Shown: positions 12,481 to 28,883 of the stretch, piece after piece
Numbering within the stretch: position 1 is the first letter of the stretch
Layout: every line of letters begins with the position of its first letter
Assembly (NCBI RefSeq): GCF_039555335.1
Contig: NC_092637.1
Span: forward strand, 41,618,990 to 41,682,989
DNA from: Amphiura filiformis
Lineage: Eukaryota; Echinodermata; Ophiuroidea; Amphilepidida; Amphiuridae
Direction: 5' to 3'
Length of the DNA stretch: 64,000 nucleotides
Notes under the pieces: generated by a model
What the model was told of the DNA's origin: nothing
Databases searched by the model: none
What the model saw: only the letters and a program-made list of their open reading frames with translations
Translations under genes and position numbers: made by a program

Positions 12481-13294
12481 GGTTGACGATATGAGTATCT
12501 TGCACGTTTTTCAACTAGTGAAACAACAGTAATAAAGTACACGCTGTTGCGATGCGACTTCTATATCATCATTGCGGACGTGCGTGAAATCGCCGGATTC
12601 GTGATCTCGTGCAGCGCCATTTTTGGTGCATTTCCCCTAAGCTGTGCTTGATGTCAAACCAAAAATGCAATTTCTACACAAATAAACCTTTCAGATTACT
12701 TTCAAATGACGGATACGTTTAGAGATAAATGTGCACAATCTTATTTTACACTTTGCGACTATGCATCGGTTTATTTTCGCTAATGACAGAACGGATTGGT
12801 CGTGCATGTATTAAAATAACACCTATGTGACCCAACATTTTCATGATGTTTGCCCTGTCAAACAAAACTGTTACATACTCCCTTCACCATAATAAAAAAC
12901 ACGAGTTTATTCAACCAGAGGAACTTTAAATTGTTTTTCAAATCCATGCGCTATGCTGCATTTAGAGTTCCCAAAGGAGATGGTATAAAACACAACATGT
13001 ATCTCCCCATCATCCCATCCGACAACTATTCTAGTATGGAACTTTTGATTTTATAAGCACAACATTGACATGTGTGTACTTTCAGAAATGTAATAGGCCT
13101 AGTATAATAAGTGATTTTTCAAATTCCATGCCGTCTTACCGCCATGTTCTACCATATTGCTATATTTATCTGTATTATTCGTTTGTTTATTTGTTTACTT
13201 GATTTTCTATTTTTCTATTTACTCTATTTTTCTATTTACTTTATGTCTATTACTTTACTAACACATTGTCATCTCTCTTTTTTGAAGTTGTGGT

Positions 13295-13310
13295 GGCTCT
13301 GAAAAGAGCC
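13295..13310 (-). promoter_or_regulatory. Histone 3' stem-loop, H3 unit 2
   Basis: Perfect stem-loop. Confidence 0.97.
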
Positions 13311-13336
13311 GTTTGAATTTTGAAGAGTTTTTCCGC

Positions 13337-13948
<612 letters not shown>

Positions 13949-14354
13949 CTATTTTATATTTTCGATAAACATGGCAGATATTTAGGCACAATTCAATATT
14001 CATGACAGAAATTAGCAAAGTTTACACCGACTTTGTGTCAACATTATTGTAAACATGATAAGTACTCAAATGTGTAAAACAATTCATCAAAGTCGCCATC
14101 TATCATATGTTCATTTCATAATTATATAACAGCCAGCACTTTTTTTTATTAAAGAATATAATGTGCAGCAAATATAAGGATAACACAACTAGCTTATTAT
14201 TTTGTCGGTTTCTGTTTCTTATCTTATGTTATGTTCAATTATTACTCTGTATTCAGTTAGTTAACTATCTATCTATTTATTAACGAATTCATTTATTTAT
14301 ATATTTACTTAGTTAATAAGACACAATTTCATTTCTCTTTTTGGAAGTAATGGT

Positions 14355-14370
14355 GGCTCTGAAAAGAGCC
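14355..14370 (-). promoter_or_regulatory. Histone 3' stem-loop, H4 unit 2
   Basis: Perfect stem-loop. Confidence 0.97.
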
Positions 14371-14403
14371 GTTTGTTTTTAGGGAAGCGGTAGTTTCTTG
14401 AGT

Positions 14404-14745
<342 letters not shown>

Positions 14746-15416
14746 TCAAGAACAGAATGAACTTCCGACTGCACCTCGCGCTTCATAAACCAAGCTATTG
14801 CGGACGTAAGTGAAAAACTTCACCTGTCGTAGAGGGCGAGTCGCAGAGGGCGAAACCCGATCTCAAGTGTGTCTTCGTAATATGTCCACTGAATTATAAA
14901 CGAAACGAGAATTAATACTAACAGTAATACAAGTAATGCTAATGATAGATAAAAAAAGAAGAAGAAGAAGAAGAAGAAGAAGAAGAAAAAAAATCGTCGC
15001 AGATAAATTAAATTATGACATTTGGTTTGGCTTGTTCTTCGACTTACTTGCGTCTTATATACTAAGTACGCACTTTTTCATGCTCTATCTACATACATTG
15101 AATGATATTAACACTTACTAACAAATTGTAAAGAGCAGCGCCTACCCAAACTGAGGTGTTTCATACCCATCTTAATGTCAGATTTTGTGTCACCAACGAT
15201 GTGCAATTAATTCTTTCACATATTTCACTCTATTCATCAAATTCATCTTCCAGTGTTTAAACGTTATACAATCTTTATATCAATAATATGTTTGTATTGG
15301 TCTACTGATTTTATATAGTTTTATTGAATATTTGAACTAGTTTTATTGAATAAAAGCAATGAAAGTCTTAACATATTTACAACACAATAATCATATCTCT
15401 TTTTGGAACTTGTGGT

Positions 15417-15432
15417 GGCTCTGAAAAGAGCC
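15417..15432 (-). promoter_or_regulatory. Histone 3' stem-loop, H2B unit 2
   Basis: Perfect stem-loop. Confidence 0.97.
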
Positions 15433-15455
15433 GTTTGTTTTTATGCAAAGCACAT

Positions 15456-15830
15456 TTACTTGGAGGTTGTATATTTGGTGACAGCCTTTGTGCCTTCGCT
15501 GACAGCGTGTTTGGCCAGCTCTCCAGGTAGAAGAAGGCGGACAGCGGTCTGTACCTCTCGGCTGCTGATCGTGGATTTCTTGTTGTAATTAGCTAGGCGA
15601 AGCTTCCCCGGCGATGCGCTCGAAGATGTCGTTGACGAAACTGTTCATGATGCTCATGGCACGGCTTGATATACCAGTGTCTGGATGAACCTGCTTCAAC
15701 ACCTTGTAGATGTAGATACCGTAGCTTTCCTTTCTGCGCCTACGTCTTTTACCAGCAACCCCGGCTGGGCTGGGCGACCCCGAGCCTTTCCTGCTTTCTT
15801 CGCACCTTTACCACTTGCTTTGGGAGACAT
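15456..15830 (-). pseudogene. H2B: Histone H2B, unit 2 (5-bp duplication plus 2-bp deletion)
   Basis: Besides the shared 2-bp deletion (about 15599), CTGGG is duplicated at 15764-15774, shifting the frame in the N-terminal tail. The net change is +3, so the C-terminal codons are back in frame while the middle is not. Confidence 0.93.
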
Positions 15831-16533
15831 GTTTACGCACTAGAGTCAGACACTAGAATGATTGCGGAAGTTGCCGCGCGGTCGTATTTATATCGACTCG
15901 TATGCAAATTAGGGAACCAAAAACGGATCCTGCGTAAAGGGCGGCCTATTAATTTCCCGCTTGCCTGTGTGGGGCTGATTCATATAGAACGCTTTCAAAC
16001 ATTTCCCAAGTTATCATTATTATTGAATTAATTTATCACAAATCTATTTTGAAGAAGATAAAAAAAAAAAAAAAAAAAAAAAACAAAAAAAAAAAAAAAA
16101 AAAAAAAGAAAACTGAACGCATGCAAATTTATTAACAAAATTGCCGCAATAAAAAAAAGAAAAGAGATACATTTTTTTCTCTCTCTCTCTTTTATTTTAA
16201 ACCCGTTGTAGTTCCCATAGTGACAAAGAGTGATTTGGTGTGAATTTGGTGTAGATTTGAAGGCAAAGATCAAGGAAGGACGTAGGATCAAGATCAAGGA
16301 TGCGAAGAAATAGCGTTTACATAAAATTGATATTTGCCAGGTTTAATCGAATGATTTGAGAATGCAGGCACATAGAGACAAAACCCCATAACTGTTGAAC
16401 TTTGCGGACACAACACTGCGCCGAATGCACGGCGCAAGCTGATTGGGCGATTTCCGGGCGAGTGCAATGTGGCAGGATCCGCCCGAAGTGGTATATAAGC
16501 AGATCGGCGGATGTGTTTCGCCATTCAGTTTGA

Positions 16534-16941
<408 letters not shown>

Positions 16942-16969
16942 ACTTCTGTCATTTTCCCCATAAACAAAC

Positions 16970-16985
16970 GGCTCTTTTCAGAGCC
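16970..16985 (+). promoter_or_regulatory. Histone 3' stem-loop, H2A unit 2
   Basis: Perfect stem with G at position 1. Confidence 0.97.
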
Positions 16986-17486
16986 ACCAAAACTCCCAAA
17001 AAGAGAGATGATTGTGTTGTATACAAGATATAAATAAATATTAAGATAGTAAAAGTAAGGTCTTTAATACTATAAGTAATAACTAGTCTTTATAAATAAA
17101 TAAACAAACATTACTATTATATTACACGCGTCACAGTATAAAGTTAATAATGCCTATCGGTATTGTGATTTTTGTATCTAGTGTTGTTTGAACATGACTG
17201 TATCATATAGCAATTTGTGTTCAGTATGAAGAAATCAAGTATTTGCCACATAGTTGTTGTCATTTTATTTACACTCTCCTTTTTACACATTCAGCGTCCG
17301 TCATTTTAGCTACTTACAATATTTTGCAAGACAGAATGAAGCTAAACACTTTCATTTCATTTTTCCCCTGTCCTAATAATTACATATTGTTTACATATTG
17401 ACTGACATTCATTTAATCTACGTTTGTTTTTATTACTACAGTGCTTTGACACTTAAGGACCATTATCTCATTTTGGAAAATGTGGT

Positions 17487-17502
17487 GGCTCTGAAAAGAG
17501 CC
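17487..17502 (-). promoter_or_regulatory. Histone 3' stem-loop, H1 unit 3
   Basis: Perfect stem-loop. Confidence 0.97.
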
Positions 17503-17531
17503 GTTTGTTTTGACACTGCGGTGACACAGGT

Positions 17532-18149
17532 TTACTTCTTCTTGGGTGCTGTCTTCTTTGTCTTCGTGGCAGTCTTCTTCTTAACAGGTGTTTTCTTTGC
17601 TGGCTTCTTTGTCGCTGCTTTCTTCGCTGGCTTTGCAGTCTTCTTTGGTGTGACTTTCTTAGCGGCTTTCTTTGTAGACTTCTTCTTCGTTGTCGTCTTC
17701 TTGACAGTCTTCTTTGTTGCTGCTGTCTTCTTTGCCTTTGCTGCCTCCTTCTTTGCCTTCAGCTTAGCTGCTTTCTTGACCTTCGCTGCCTCTCTTTTCT
17801 CCTTCTTCTTTTCGGCGGCTGCCTTCTTGCGTGCTGCTGCTTTAGCCTTAATCGCCTTTTCCTTTTCTGCGTCAGCTTTCTTGGTTCCCAGTTTGAAAGA
17901 ACCACTGGCTCCCTGTCCTTTTACCTGGACCAGGCTGCCCTTGGTTACACAAGACTTCAAGGCTTTGTTGATGTGCGAGTTCAGCTTCTCAATGTCGCAC
18001 TTGTAGTTTGCAGCGATGTATTTCTTGATGGCTGAAACAGACGACCCTTTCTTTTCTTTCAGAGCACCGACGGCGGCGACGACCATGTCAGGACATGGTG
18101 GATGAGCACGGGGCTTAGCGACCTTCTTGGTTTTCTGAGCAGTAGCCAT
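17532..18149 (-). CDS. H1: Histone H1, unit 3
   Basis: Full-length, 205 residues with Arg14 and Gln75. The frame stays open upstream for 12 more codons, but the start at 18149 is chosen because all copies share MATAQKTKK there and the upstream in-frame ATG exists only through T-run length changes. Confidence 0.97.
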   Translation of the reverse strand: MATAQKTKKVAKPRAHPPCPDMVVAAVGALKEKKGSSVSAIKKYIAANYKCDIEKLNSHINKALKSCVTKGSLVQVKGQGASGSFKLGTKKADAEKEKAIKAKAAARKKAAAEKKKEKREAAKVKKAAKLKAKKEAAKAKKTAATKKTVKKTTTKKKSTKKAAKKVTPKKTAKPAKKAATKKPAKKTPVKKKTATKTKKTAPKKK

Positions 18150-18962
18150 GGTTGACGATATGAGTATCTTGCACGTTTTTTTCAACTAGTGAAACAACAG
18201 TAATAAAGTACACGCTGTTGCGATGCGACTTCTATATCATCATTGCGGACGTGCGTGAAATCGCCGGATTCGTGATCTCGTGCAGCGCCATTTTTGGTGC
18301 ATTTCCCCTAAGCTGTGCTTGATGTCAAGCCAAAAATGCAATTTCTACACAAATAAACCTTTCAGATTACTTTCAAATGACGGATACGTTTAGAGATAAA
18401 TGTGCACAATCTTATTTTACACTTTGCGACTATGCATCGGTTTATTTTCGCTAATGACAGAACGGATTGGTCGTGCATGTATTAAAATAACACCTATGTG
18501 ACCCAACATTTTCATGATGTTTGCCCTGTCAAACAAAACTGTTACATACTCCCTTCACCATAATAAAAAACACGAGTTTATTCAACCAGAGGAACTTTAA
18601 ATTGTTTTCAAATCCATGCGCTATGCTGCATTTAGAGTTCCCAAAGGAGATGGTATAAAACACAACATGTATCTCCCCATCATCCCATCCGACAACTATT
18701 CTAGTATGGAACTTTTGATTTTATAAGCACAACATTGACATGTGTGTACTTTCAGAAATGTAATAGGCCTTATAATAAGTGATTTTTCAAATTCCATGCC
18801 GTCTTACCGCCATGTTCTACCATATTGCTATATTTATCTGTATTATTCGTTTGTTTATTTGTTTACTTGATTTTCTATTTTTCTATTTACTCTATTTTTC
18901 TATTTACTTTATGTCTATTACTTTACTAACACATTGTCATCTCTCTTTTTTGAAGTTGTGGT

Positions 18963-18978
18963 GGCTCTGAAAAGAGCC
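18963..18978 (-). promoter_or_regulatory. Histone 3' stem-loop, H3 unit 3
   Basis: Perfect stem-loop. Confidence 0.97.
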
Positions 18979-19004
18979 GTTTGCATTTTGAAGAGTTTTT
19001 CCGC

Positions 19005-19424
<420 letters not shown>

Positions 19425-20024
19425 TCAACGTATCAATGAATATTGAATAAAGTTCAGCGTAAACGAGACCCTTTATATACCGGTCGGTTTCCGGGCGAAG
19501 AGTTTGCACCTCTTCGGTCATTGGTGGGTTCACCGCGGTTCCTGATTGGACGACAGAATCGATCATCTGATTGGACAACGAGCCGCGCAGCATGCATGCA
19601 CGATAGATTTGGCATTGCTATTTTATATTTTCGATAAACATGGCAGATATTTAGGCACAATTCAATATTCATGACAGAAATTAGCAAAGTTTACACCGAC
19701 TTTGTGTCAACATTATTGTAAACATGATAAGTACTCAAATGTGTAAAACAATTCATCAAAGTCGCCATCTATCATCATATGTTCATTTCATAATTATATA
19801 ACAGCCAGCACTTTATTTTTTATTAAAGAATATAATGTGCAGCAAATATAAGGATAACACAACTAGCTTATTATTTTGTCGGTTTCTGTTTCTTATCTTA
19901 TGTTATGTTCAATTATTACTCTGTATTCAGTTAACTATCTATCTATTTATTAACGAATTCATTTATTTATATATTTACTTAGTTAATAAGACACAATTTC
20001 ATTTCTCTTTTTGGAAGTAATGGT

Positions 20025-20040
20025 GGCTCTGAAAAGAGCC
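20025..20040 (-). promoter_or_regulatory. Histone 3' stem-loop, H4 unit 3
   Basis: Perfect stem-loop. Confidence 0.97.
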
Positions 20041-20073
20041 GTTTGTTTTTAGGGAAGCGGTAGTTTCTTGAGT

Positions 20074-20414
<341 letters not shown>

Positions 20415-21082
20415 TCAAGAACAGAATGAACTTCCGACTGCACCTCGCGCTTCATAAACCAAGCTATTGCGGACGAAAGTGAAAAACTTCACCTGTCGTA
20501 GAGGGCGAGTCGCAGAGGGCGAAACCCGATCTCAAGTGTGTCTTCGTAATATGTCCACTGAATTATAAACGAAACGAGAATTAATACTAACAGTAATACA
20601 AGTAATGCTAATGATAGATAAAAAAAGAAGAAGAAGAAGAAGAAGAAGAGAAAAAAATCGTCGCAGATAAATTAAATTATGACATTTGGTTTGGCTTGTT
20701 CTTCGACTTACTTGCGTCTTATATACTAAGTACGCACTTTTTCATGCTCTATCTACATACATTGAATGAATGATAAACACTTACTAACAACTTGTAAAGA
20801 GCAGCGCCTACCCAAACTGAGGTGTTTCATACCCATCTTAATGTCAGATTTTGTGTCACCAACGATGTGCAATTAATTCTTTCACATATTTCACTCTATT
20901 CATCAAATTCATCTTCCAGTGTTTAAACGTTATACAATCTTTATATCAATAATATGTTTGTATTGGTCTACTGATTTTATATAGTTTTATTGAATATTTG
21001 AACTAGTTTTATTGAATAAAAGCAATGAAAGTCTTAACATATTTACAACACAATAATCATATCTCTTTTTGGAACTTGTGGT

Positions 21083-21098
21083 GGCTCTGAAAAGAGCC
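21083..21098 (-). promoter_or_regulatory. Histone 3' stem-loop, H2B unit 3
   Basis: Perfect stem-loop. Confidence 0.97.
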
Positions 21099-21120
21099 GT
21101 TTGTTTTATGCAAAGCACAT

Positions 21121-21490
21121 TTACTTGGAGGTTGTATATTTGGTGACAGCCTTTGTGCCTTCGCTGACAGCGTGTTTGGCCAGCTCTCCAGGTAGAAGAA
21201 GGCGGACAGCGGTCTGTACCTCTCGGCTGCTGATCGTGGATTTCTTGTTGTAATTAGCTAGGCGAAGCTTCCCCGGCGATGCGCTCGAAGATGTCGTTGA
21301 CGAAACTGTTCATGATGCTCATGGCACGGCTTGATATACCAGTGTCTGGATGAACCTGCTTCAACACCTTGTAGATGTAGATACCGTAGCTTTCCTTTCT
21401 GCGCCTACGTCTTTTACCAGCAACCCCGGCTGGGCGACCCCGAGCCTTTCCTGCTTTCTTCGCACCTTTACCACTTGCTTTGGGAGACAT
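21121..21490 (-). pseudogene. H2B: Histone H2B, unit 3 (shared 2-bp deletion)
   Basis: Same lesion as unit 1, at about 21264; otherwise matches the intact copy. Confidence 0.94.
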
Positions 21491-21717
21491 GTTTACGCAC
21501 TAGAGTCAGACACTAGAATGATTGCGGAAGTTGCCGCGCGGTCGTATTTATATCGACTCGTATGCAAATTAGGGATCCAAAAACGGATCCTGCGTAAAGG
21601 GCGGCCTATTAATTTCCCGCTTGCCTGTGTGGGGCTGATTCATATAGAACGCTTTCAAACATTTCCCAAGTTATCATTATTATTGAATTAATTTATCACA
21701 AATCTATTTTGAAGAAG

Positions 21718-21781
<64 letters not shown>

Positions 21782-22204
21782 GAACGCATGCAAATTTATT
21801 AACAAAATTGCCGCAAAAAAAAAAAGAAAAGAGATACATTTTCTTCTCTCTCTCTCTCTTTTATTTTAAACCCGTTGTAGTTCCCATAGTGACAAAGAGT
21901 GATTTGGTGTGAATTTGGTGTAGATTTGAAGGCAAAGATCAAGGATCAAGGACGTAGGATCAAGATCAAGGATGCGAAGAAATAGCGTTTACATAAAATT
22001 GATATTTGCCAGGTTTAATCGAATGATTTGAGAATGCAGGCACATAGAGACAAAACCCATAACTGTTGAACTTTGCGGACACAACACTGCGCCGAATGCA
22101 CGGCGCAAGCTGATTGGTCGATTTCCGGGCGAGTGCAATGTGGCAGGATCCGCCCGAAGTGGTATATAAGCAGATCGGCGGATGTGTTTCGCCATTCAGT
22201 TTGA

Positions 22205-22603
<399 letters not shown>

Positions 22604-22632
22604 ACTTCTGTCATTTTCTCCCATAAACAAAC

Positions 22633-22648
22633 AGCTCTTTTCAGAGCC
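22633..22648 (+). promoter_or_regulatory. Histone 3' stem-loop, H2A unit 3
   Basis: A at stem position 1 (A-C closing mismatch). Confidence 0.95.
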
Positions 22649-23152
22649 ACCAAAACTCCCAAAAAGAGAGATGATTGTGTTGTATACAAGATATAAATAA
22701 ATATTAAGATAGTAAAAGTAAGGTCTTTAATACTATAAGTAATAACTAGTCTTTATAAATAAATAAACAAACATTACTATTATATTACACGCGTCACAGT
22801 AAAATAAAGTTAATAATGCCTATCGGTATTGTGATTTTTGTATCTAGTGTTGTTTGAACATGACTGTATCATATAGCAATTTGTGTTCAGTATGAAGAAA
22901 TCAAGTATTTGCCACATAGTTGTTGTCATTTTATTTACACTCTCCTTTTTACACATTCAGCGTCCGTCATTTTAGCTACTTACAATATTTTGCAAGACGA
23001 ATGAAGCTAAACACTTTCATTTCATTTTTCCCCCTGTCCTAATAATTACATATTGTTTACATATTGACTGACATTCATTTAATCTACGTTTGTTTTTATT
23101 ACTACAGTGCTTTGACACTTAAGGACCATTATCTCATTTTGGAAAATGTGGT

Positions 23153-23168
23153 GGCTCTGAAAAGAGCC
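23153..23168 (-). promoter_or_regulatory. Histone 3' stem-loop, H1 unit 4
   Basis: Perfect stem-loop. Confidence 0.97.
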
Positions 23169-23197
23169 GTTTGTTTTGACACTGCGGTGACACAGGT

Positions 23198-23815
23198 TTA
23201 CTTCTTCTTGGGTGCTGTCTTCTTTGTCTTCGTGGCAGTCTTCTTCTTAACAGGTGTTTTCTTTGCTGGCTTCTTTGTCGCTGCTTTCTTCGCTGGCTTT
23301 GCAGTCTTCTTTGGTGTGACTTTCTTAGCGGCTTTCTTTGTAGACTTCTTCTTCGTTGTCGTCTTCTTGACAGTCTTCTTTGTTGCTGCTGTCTTCTTTG
23401 CCTTTGCTGCCTCCTTCTTTGCCTTCAGCTTAGCTGCTTTCTTGACCTTCGCTGCCTCTCTTTTCTCCTTCTTCTTTTCGGCGGCTGCCTTCTTGCGTGC
23501 TGCTGCTTTAGCCTTAATCGCCTTTTCCTTTTCTGCGTCAGCTTTCTTGGTTCCCAGTTTGAAAGAACCACTGGCTCCCTGTCCTTTTACCTGGACCAGG
23601 CTGCCCTTGGTTACACAAGACTTCAAGGCTTTGTTGATGTGCGAGTTCAGCTTCTCAATGTCGCACTTGTAGTTTGCAGCGATGTATTTCTTGATGGCTG
23701 AAACAGACGACCCTTTCTTTTCTTTCAGAGCACCGACGGCGGCGACGACCATGTCAGGACATGGTGGATGAGCACGGGGCTTAGCGACCTTCTTGGTTTT
23801 CTGAGCAGTAGCCAT
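23198..23815 (-). CDS. H1: Histone H1, unit 4
   Basis: Full-length, 205 residues, same protein as unit 3. An open upstream extension to 23848 is ignored for the reason given there. Confidence 0.97.
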   Translation of the reverse strand: MATAQKTKKVAKPRAHPPCPDMVVAAVGALKEKKGSSVSAIKKYIAANYKCDIEKLNSHINKALKSCVTKGSLVQVKGQGASGSFKLGTKKADAEKEKAIKAKAAARKKAAAEKKKEKREAAKVKKAAKLKAKKEAAKAKKTAATKKTVKKTTTKKKSTKKAAKKVTPKKTAKPAKKAATKKPAKKTPVKKKTATKTKKTAPKKK

Positions 23816-24624
23816 GGTTGACGATATGAGTATCTTGCACGTTTTCAACTAGTGAAACAACAGTAATAAAGTACACGCTGTTGCGATGCGACTTCTATAT
23901 CATCATTGCGGACGTGCGTGAAATCGCCGGATTCGTGATCTCGTGCAGCGCCATTTTGGTGCATTTCCCCAAGCTGTGCTTGATGTCAAGCCAAAAATGC
24001 AATTTCTACACAAATAAACCTTTCAGATTACTTTCAAATGACGGATACGTTTAGAGATAAATGTGCACAATCTTATTTTACACTTTGCGACTATGCATCG
24101 GTTTATTTTCGCTAATGACAGAACGGATTGGTCGTGCATGTATTAAAATAACACCTATGTGACCCAACATTTTCATGATGTTTGCCCTGTCAAACAAAAC
24201 TGTTACATACTCCCTTCACCATAATAAAAAACACGAGTTTATTCAACCAGAGGAACTTTAAATTGTTTTCAAATCCATGCGCTATGCTGCATTTAGAGTT
24301 CCCAAAGGAGATGGTATAAAACACAACATGTATCTCCCCATCATCCCATCCGACAACTATTCTAGTATGGAACTTTTGATTTTATAAGCACAACATTGAC
24401 ATGTGTGTACTTTCAGAAATGTAATAGGCCTAGTATAATAAGTGATTTTTCAAATTCCATGCCGTCTTACCGCCATGTTCTACCATATTGCTATATTTAT
24501 CTGTATTATTCGTTTGTTTATTTGTTTACTTGATTTTCTATTTTCTATTTACTCTATTTTTCTATTTACTTTATGTCTATTACTTTACTAACACATTGTC
24601 ATCTCTCTTTTTTGAAGTTGTGGT

Positions 24625-24640
24625 GGCTCTGAAAAGAGCC
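24625..24640 (-). promoter_or_regulatory. Histone 3' stem-loop, H3 unit 4
   Basis: Perfect stem-loop. Confidence 0.97.
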
Positions 24641-24665
24641 GTTTGATTTTGAAGAGTTTTTCCGC

Positions 24666-25085
<420 letters not shown>

Positions 25086-25682
25086 TCAACGTATCAATGA
25101 ATATTGAATAAAGTTCAGCGTAAACGAGACCCTTTATATACCGGTCGGTTTCCGGGCGAAGAGTTTGCACCTCTTCGGTCATTGGTGGGTTCACCGCGGT
25201 TCCTGATTGGACGACAGAATCGATCATCTGATTGGACAACGAGCCGCGCAGCATGCATGCACGATAGATTTGGCATTGCTATTTTATATTTTCGATAAAC
25301 ATGGCAGATATTTAGGCACAATTCAATATTCATGACAGAAATTAGCAAAGTTTACACCGACTTTGTGTCAACATTATTGTAAACATGATAAGTACTCAAA
25401 TGTGTAAAACAATTCATCAAAGTCGCCATCTATCATATGTTCATTTCATAATTATATAACAGCCAGCACTTTATTTTTTATTAAAGAATATAATGTGCAG
25501 CAAATATAAGGATAACACAACTAGCTTATTATTTTGTCGGTTTCTGTTTCTTATCTTATGTTATGTTCAATTATTACTCTGTATTCAGTTAACTATCTAT
25601 CTATTTATTAACGAATTCATTTATTTATATATTTACTTAGTTAATAAGACACAATTTCATTTCTCTTTTTGGAAGTAATGGT

Positions 25683-25698
25683 GGCTCTGAAAAGAGCC
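25683..25698 (-). promoter_or_regulatory. Histone 3' stem-loop, H4 unit 4
   Basis: Perfect stem-loop. Confidence 0.97.
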
Positions 25699-25731
25699 GT
25701 TTGTTTTTAGGGAAGCGGTAGTTTCTTGAGT

Positions 25732-26073
<342 letters not shown>

Positions 26074-26751
26074 TCAAGAACAGAATGAACTTCCGACTGC
26101 ACCTCGCGCTTCATAAACCAAGCTATTGCGGAAGAAAGAGAAAAACTTCACCTGTCGTAGAGGGCGAGTCGCAGAGGGCGAAACCCGATCTCAAGTGTGT
26201 CTTCGTAATATGTCCACTGAATTATAAACGAAACGAGAATTAATACTAACAGTAATACAAGTAATGCTAATGATAGATAGATAAAAAAAAAAGAAGAAGA
26301 AGAAGAAGAAAAAAAAAAAAAAAAAAAATCGTCGCAGATAAATTAAATTATGACATTTGGTTTGGCTTGTTCTTCGACTTACTTGCGTCTTATATACTAA
26401 GTACGCACTTTTTCATGCTCTATCTACATACATTGAATGATATTAACACTTACTAACAACTTGTAAAGAGCAGCGCCTACCCAAACTGAGGTGTTTCATA
26501 CCCATCTTAATGTCAGATTTTGTGTCACCAACGATGTGCAATTAATTCTTTCACATATTTCACTCTATTCATCAAATTCATCTTCCAGTGTTTAAACGTT
26601 ATACAATCTTTATATCAATAATATGTTTGTATTGGTCTACTGATTTTATATAGTTTTATTGAATATTTGAACTAGTTTTATTGAATAAAAGCAATGAAAG
26701 TCTTAACATATTTACAACACAATAATCATATCTCTTTTTGGAACTTGTGGT

Positions 26752-26767
26752 GGCTCTGAAAAGAGCC
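26752..26767 (-). promoter_or_regulatory. Histone 3' stem-loop, H2B unit 4
   Basis: Perfect stem-loop. Confidence 0.97.
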
Positions 26768-26789
26768 GTTTGTTTTATGCAAAGCACAT

Positions 26790-27159
26790 TTACTTGGAGG
26801 TTGTATATTTGGTGACAGCCTTTGTGCCTTCGCTGACAGCGTGTTTGGCCAGCTCTCCAGGTAGAAGAAGGCGGACAGCGGTCTGTACCTCTCGGCTGCT
26901 GATCGTGGATTTCTTGTTGTAATTAGCTGGGCGAAGCTTCCCCGGCGATGCGCTCGAAGATGTCGTTGACGAAACTGTTCATGATGCTCATGGCACGGCT
27001 TGATATACCAGTGTCTGGATGAACCTGCTTCAACACCTTGTAGATGTAGATACCGTAGCTTTCCTTTCTGCGCCTACGTCTTTTACCAGCAACCCCGGCT
27101 GGGCGACCCCGAGCCTTTCCTGCTTTCTTCGCACCTTTACCACTTGCTTTGGGAGACAT
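26790..27159 (-). pseudogene. H2B: Histone H2B, unit 4 (shared 2-bp deletion)
   Basis: Same lesion at about 26933. The neighbouring base differs (CTGGGCG for CTAGGCG), as in unit 6. Confidence 0.94.
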
Positions 27160-27396
27160 GTTTACGCACTAGAGTCAGACACTAGAATGATTGCGGAAGT
27201 TGCCGCGCGGTCGTATTTATATCGACTCGTATGCAAATTAGGGATCCAAAAACGGATCCTGCGTAAAGGGCGGCCTATTAATTTCCCGCTTGCCTGTGTG
27301 GGGCTGTGTGGGGCTGATTCATATAGAACGCTTTCAAACATTTCCCAAGTTATCATTATTATTGAATTAATTTATCACAAATCTATTTTGAAGAAG

Positions 27397-27457
<61 letters not shown>

Positions 27458-27912
27458 GAACGCATGCAAATTTATTAACAAAATTGCCGCAATAAAAAAA
27501 AGAAAAAAAAAAAGAGATACATTTCTCTCTCTCTCTCTTTTATTTTAAACCCGTTGTAGTTCCCATAGTGACAAAGAGTGATTTGGTGTGAATTTGGTGT
27601 AGATTTGAAGGCAAAGATCAAGGATCAAGGACGTAGGATCAAGATCAAGGATGCGAAGAAATAGCGTTTACATAAAATTGATATTTGCCAGGTTTAATCG
27701 AATGATTTGAGAATGCAGGCACATAGAGACAAAACCCATAACTGTTGAACTTTGCGGACACAACACTGCGAATGACGGCGCAACTGATTGGGCGCTTTTC
27801 CGGGCGAGTGCAATGTGGCAGGATCCGCCCGAAGTGGTATATAAGCAGATCGGCGGATGTGTTTCGCCATTCAGTTTGATCTGACCTAGCAAGCTATACA
27901 AATCTGTTAAAC

Positions 27913-28287
<375 letters not shown>

Positions 28288-28316
28288 ACTTCTGTCATTT
28301 TCCCCCATAAACAAAC

Positions 28317-28332
28317 GGCTCTTTTCAGAGCC
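28317..28332 (+). promoter_or_regulatory. Histone 3' stem-loop, H2A unit 4
   Basis: Perfect stem with G at position 1. Confidence 0.97.
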
Positions 28333-28834
28333 ACCAAAACGCCCAAAAAGAGAGATGATTGTGTTGTATACAAGATATAAATAAATATTAAGATAGTAAA
28401 AGTAAGGTCTTTAATACTATAAGTAATAACTAGTCTTTATAAATAAATAAACAAACATTACTATTATATTACACGCGTCACAGTATAAAGTTAATAATGC
28501 CTATCGGTATTGTGATTTTTGTATCTAGTGTTGTTTGAACATGACTGTATCATATAGCAATTTGTGTTCAGTATGAAGAAATCAAGTATTTGCCACATAG
28601 TTGTTGTCATTTTATTTACACTCTCCTTTTTACACATTCAGCGTCCGTCATTTTAGCTACTTACAATATTTTGCAAGACGAATGAAGCTAAACACTTTCA
28701 TTTCATTTTTCCCCCTGTCCTAATAATTACATATTGTTTACATATTGACTGACATTCATTTAATCTACGTTTGTTTTTATTACTACAGTGCTTTGACACT
28801 TAAAGGACCATTATCTCATTTTGGAAAATGTGGT

Positions 28835-28851
28835 GGCTCTGAAAAAGAGCC
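28835..28851 (-). promoter_or_regulatory. Histone 3' stem-loop, H1 unit 5 (five-base loop)
   Basis: Six-pair stem intact, but one extra T in the RNA-sense loop (GGCTCTTTTTCAGAGCC). The SLBP fold is specific for a four-base loop, so this may be weak, or an A-run consensus error. Confidence 0.93.
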
Positions 28852-28883
28852 GTTTGTTTTGACAACACTGCGGTGACACAGGT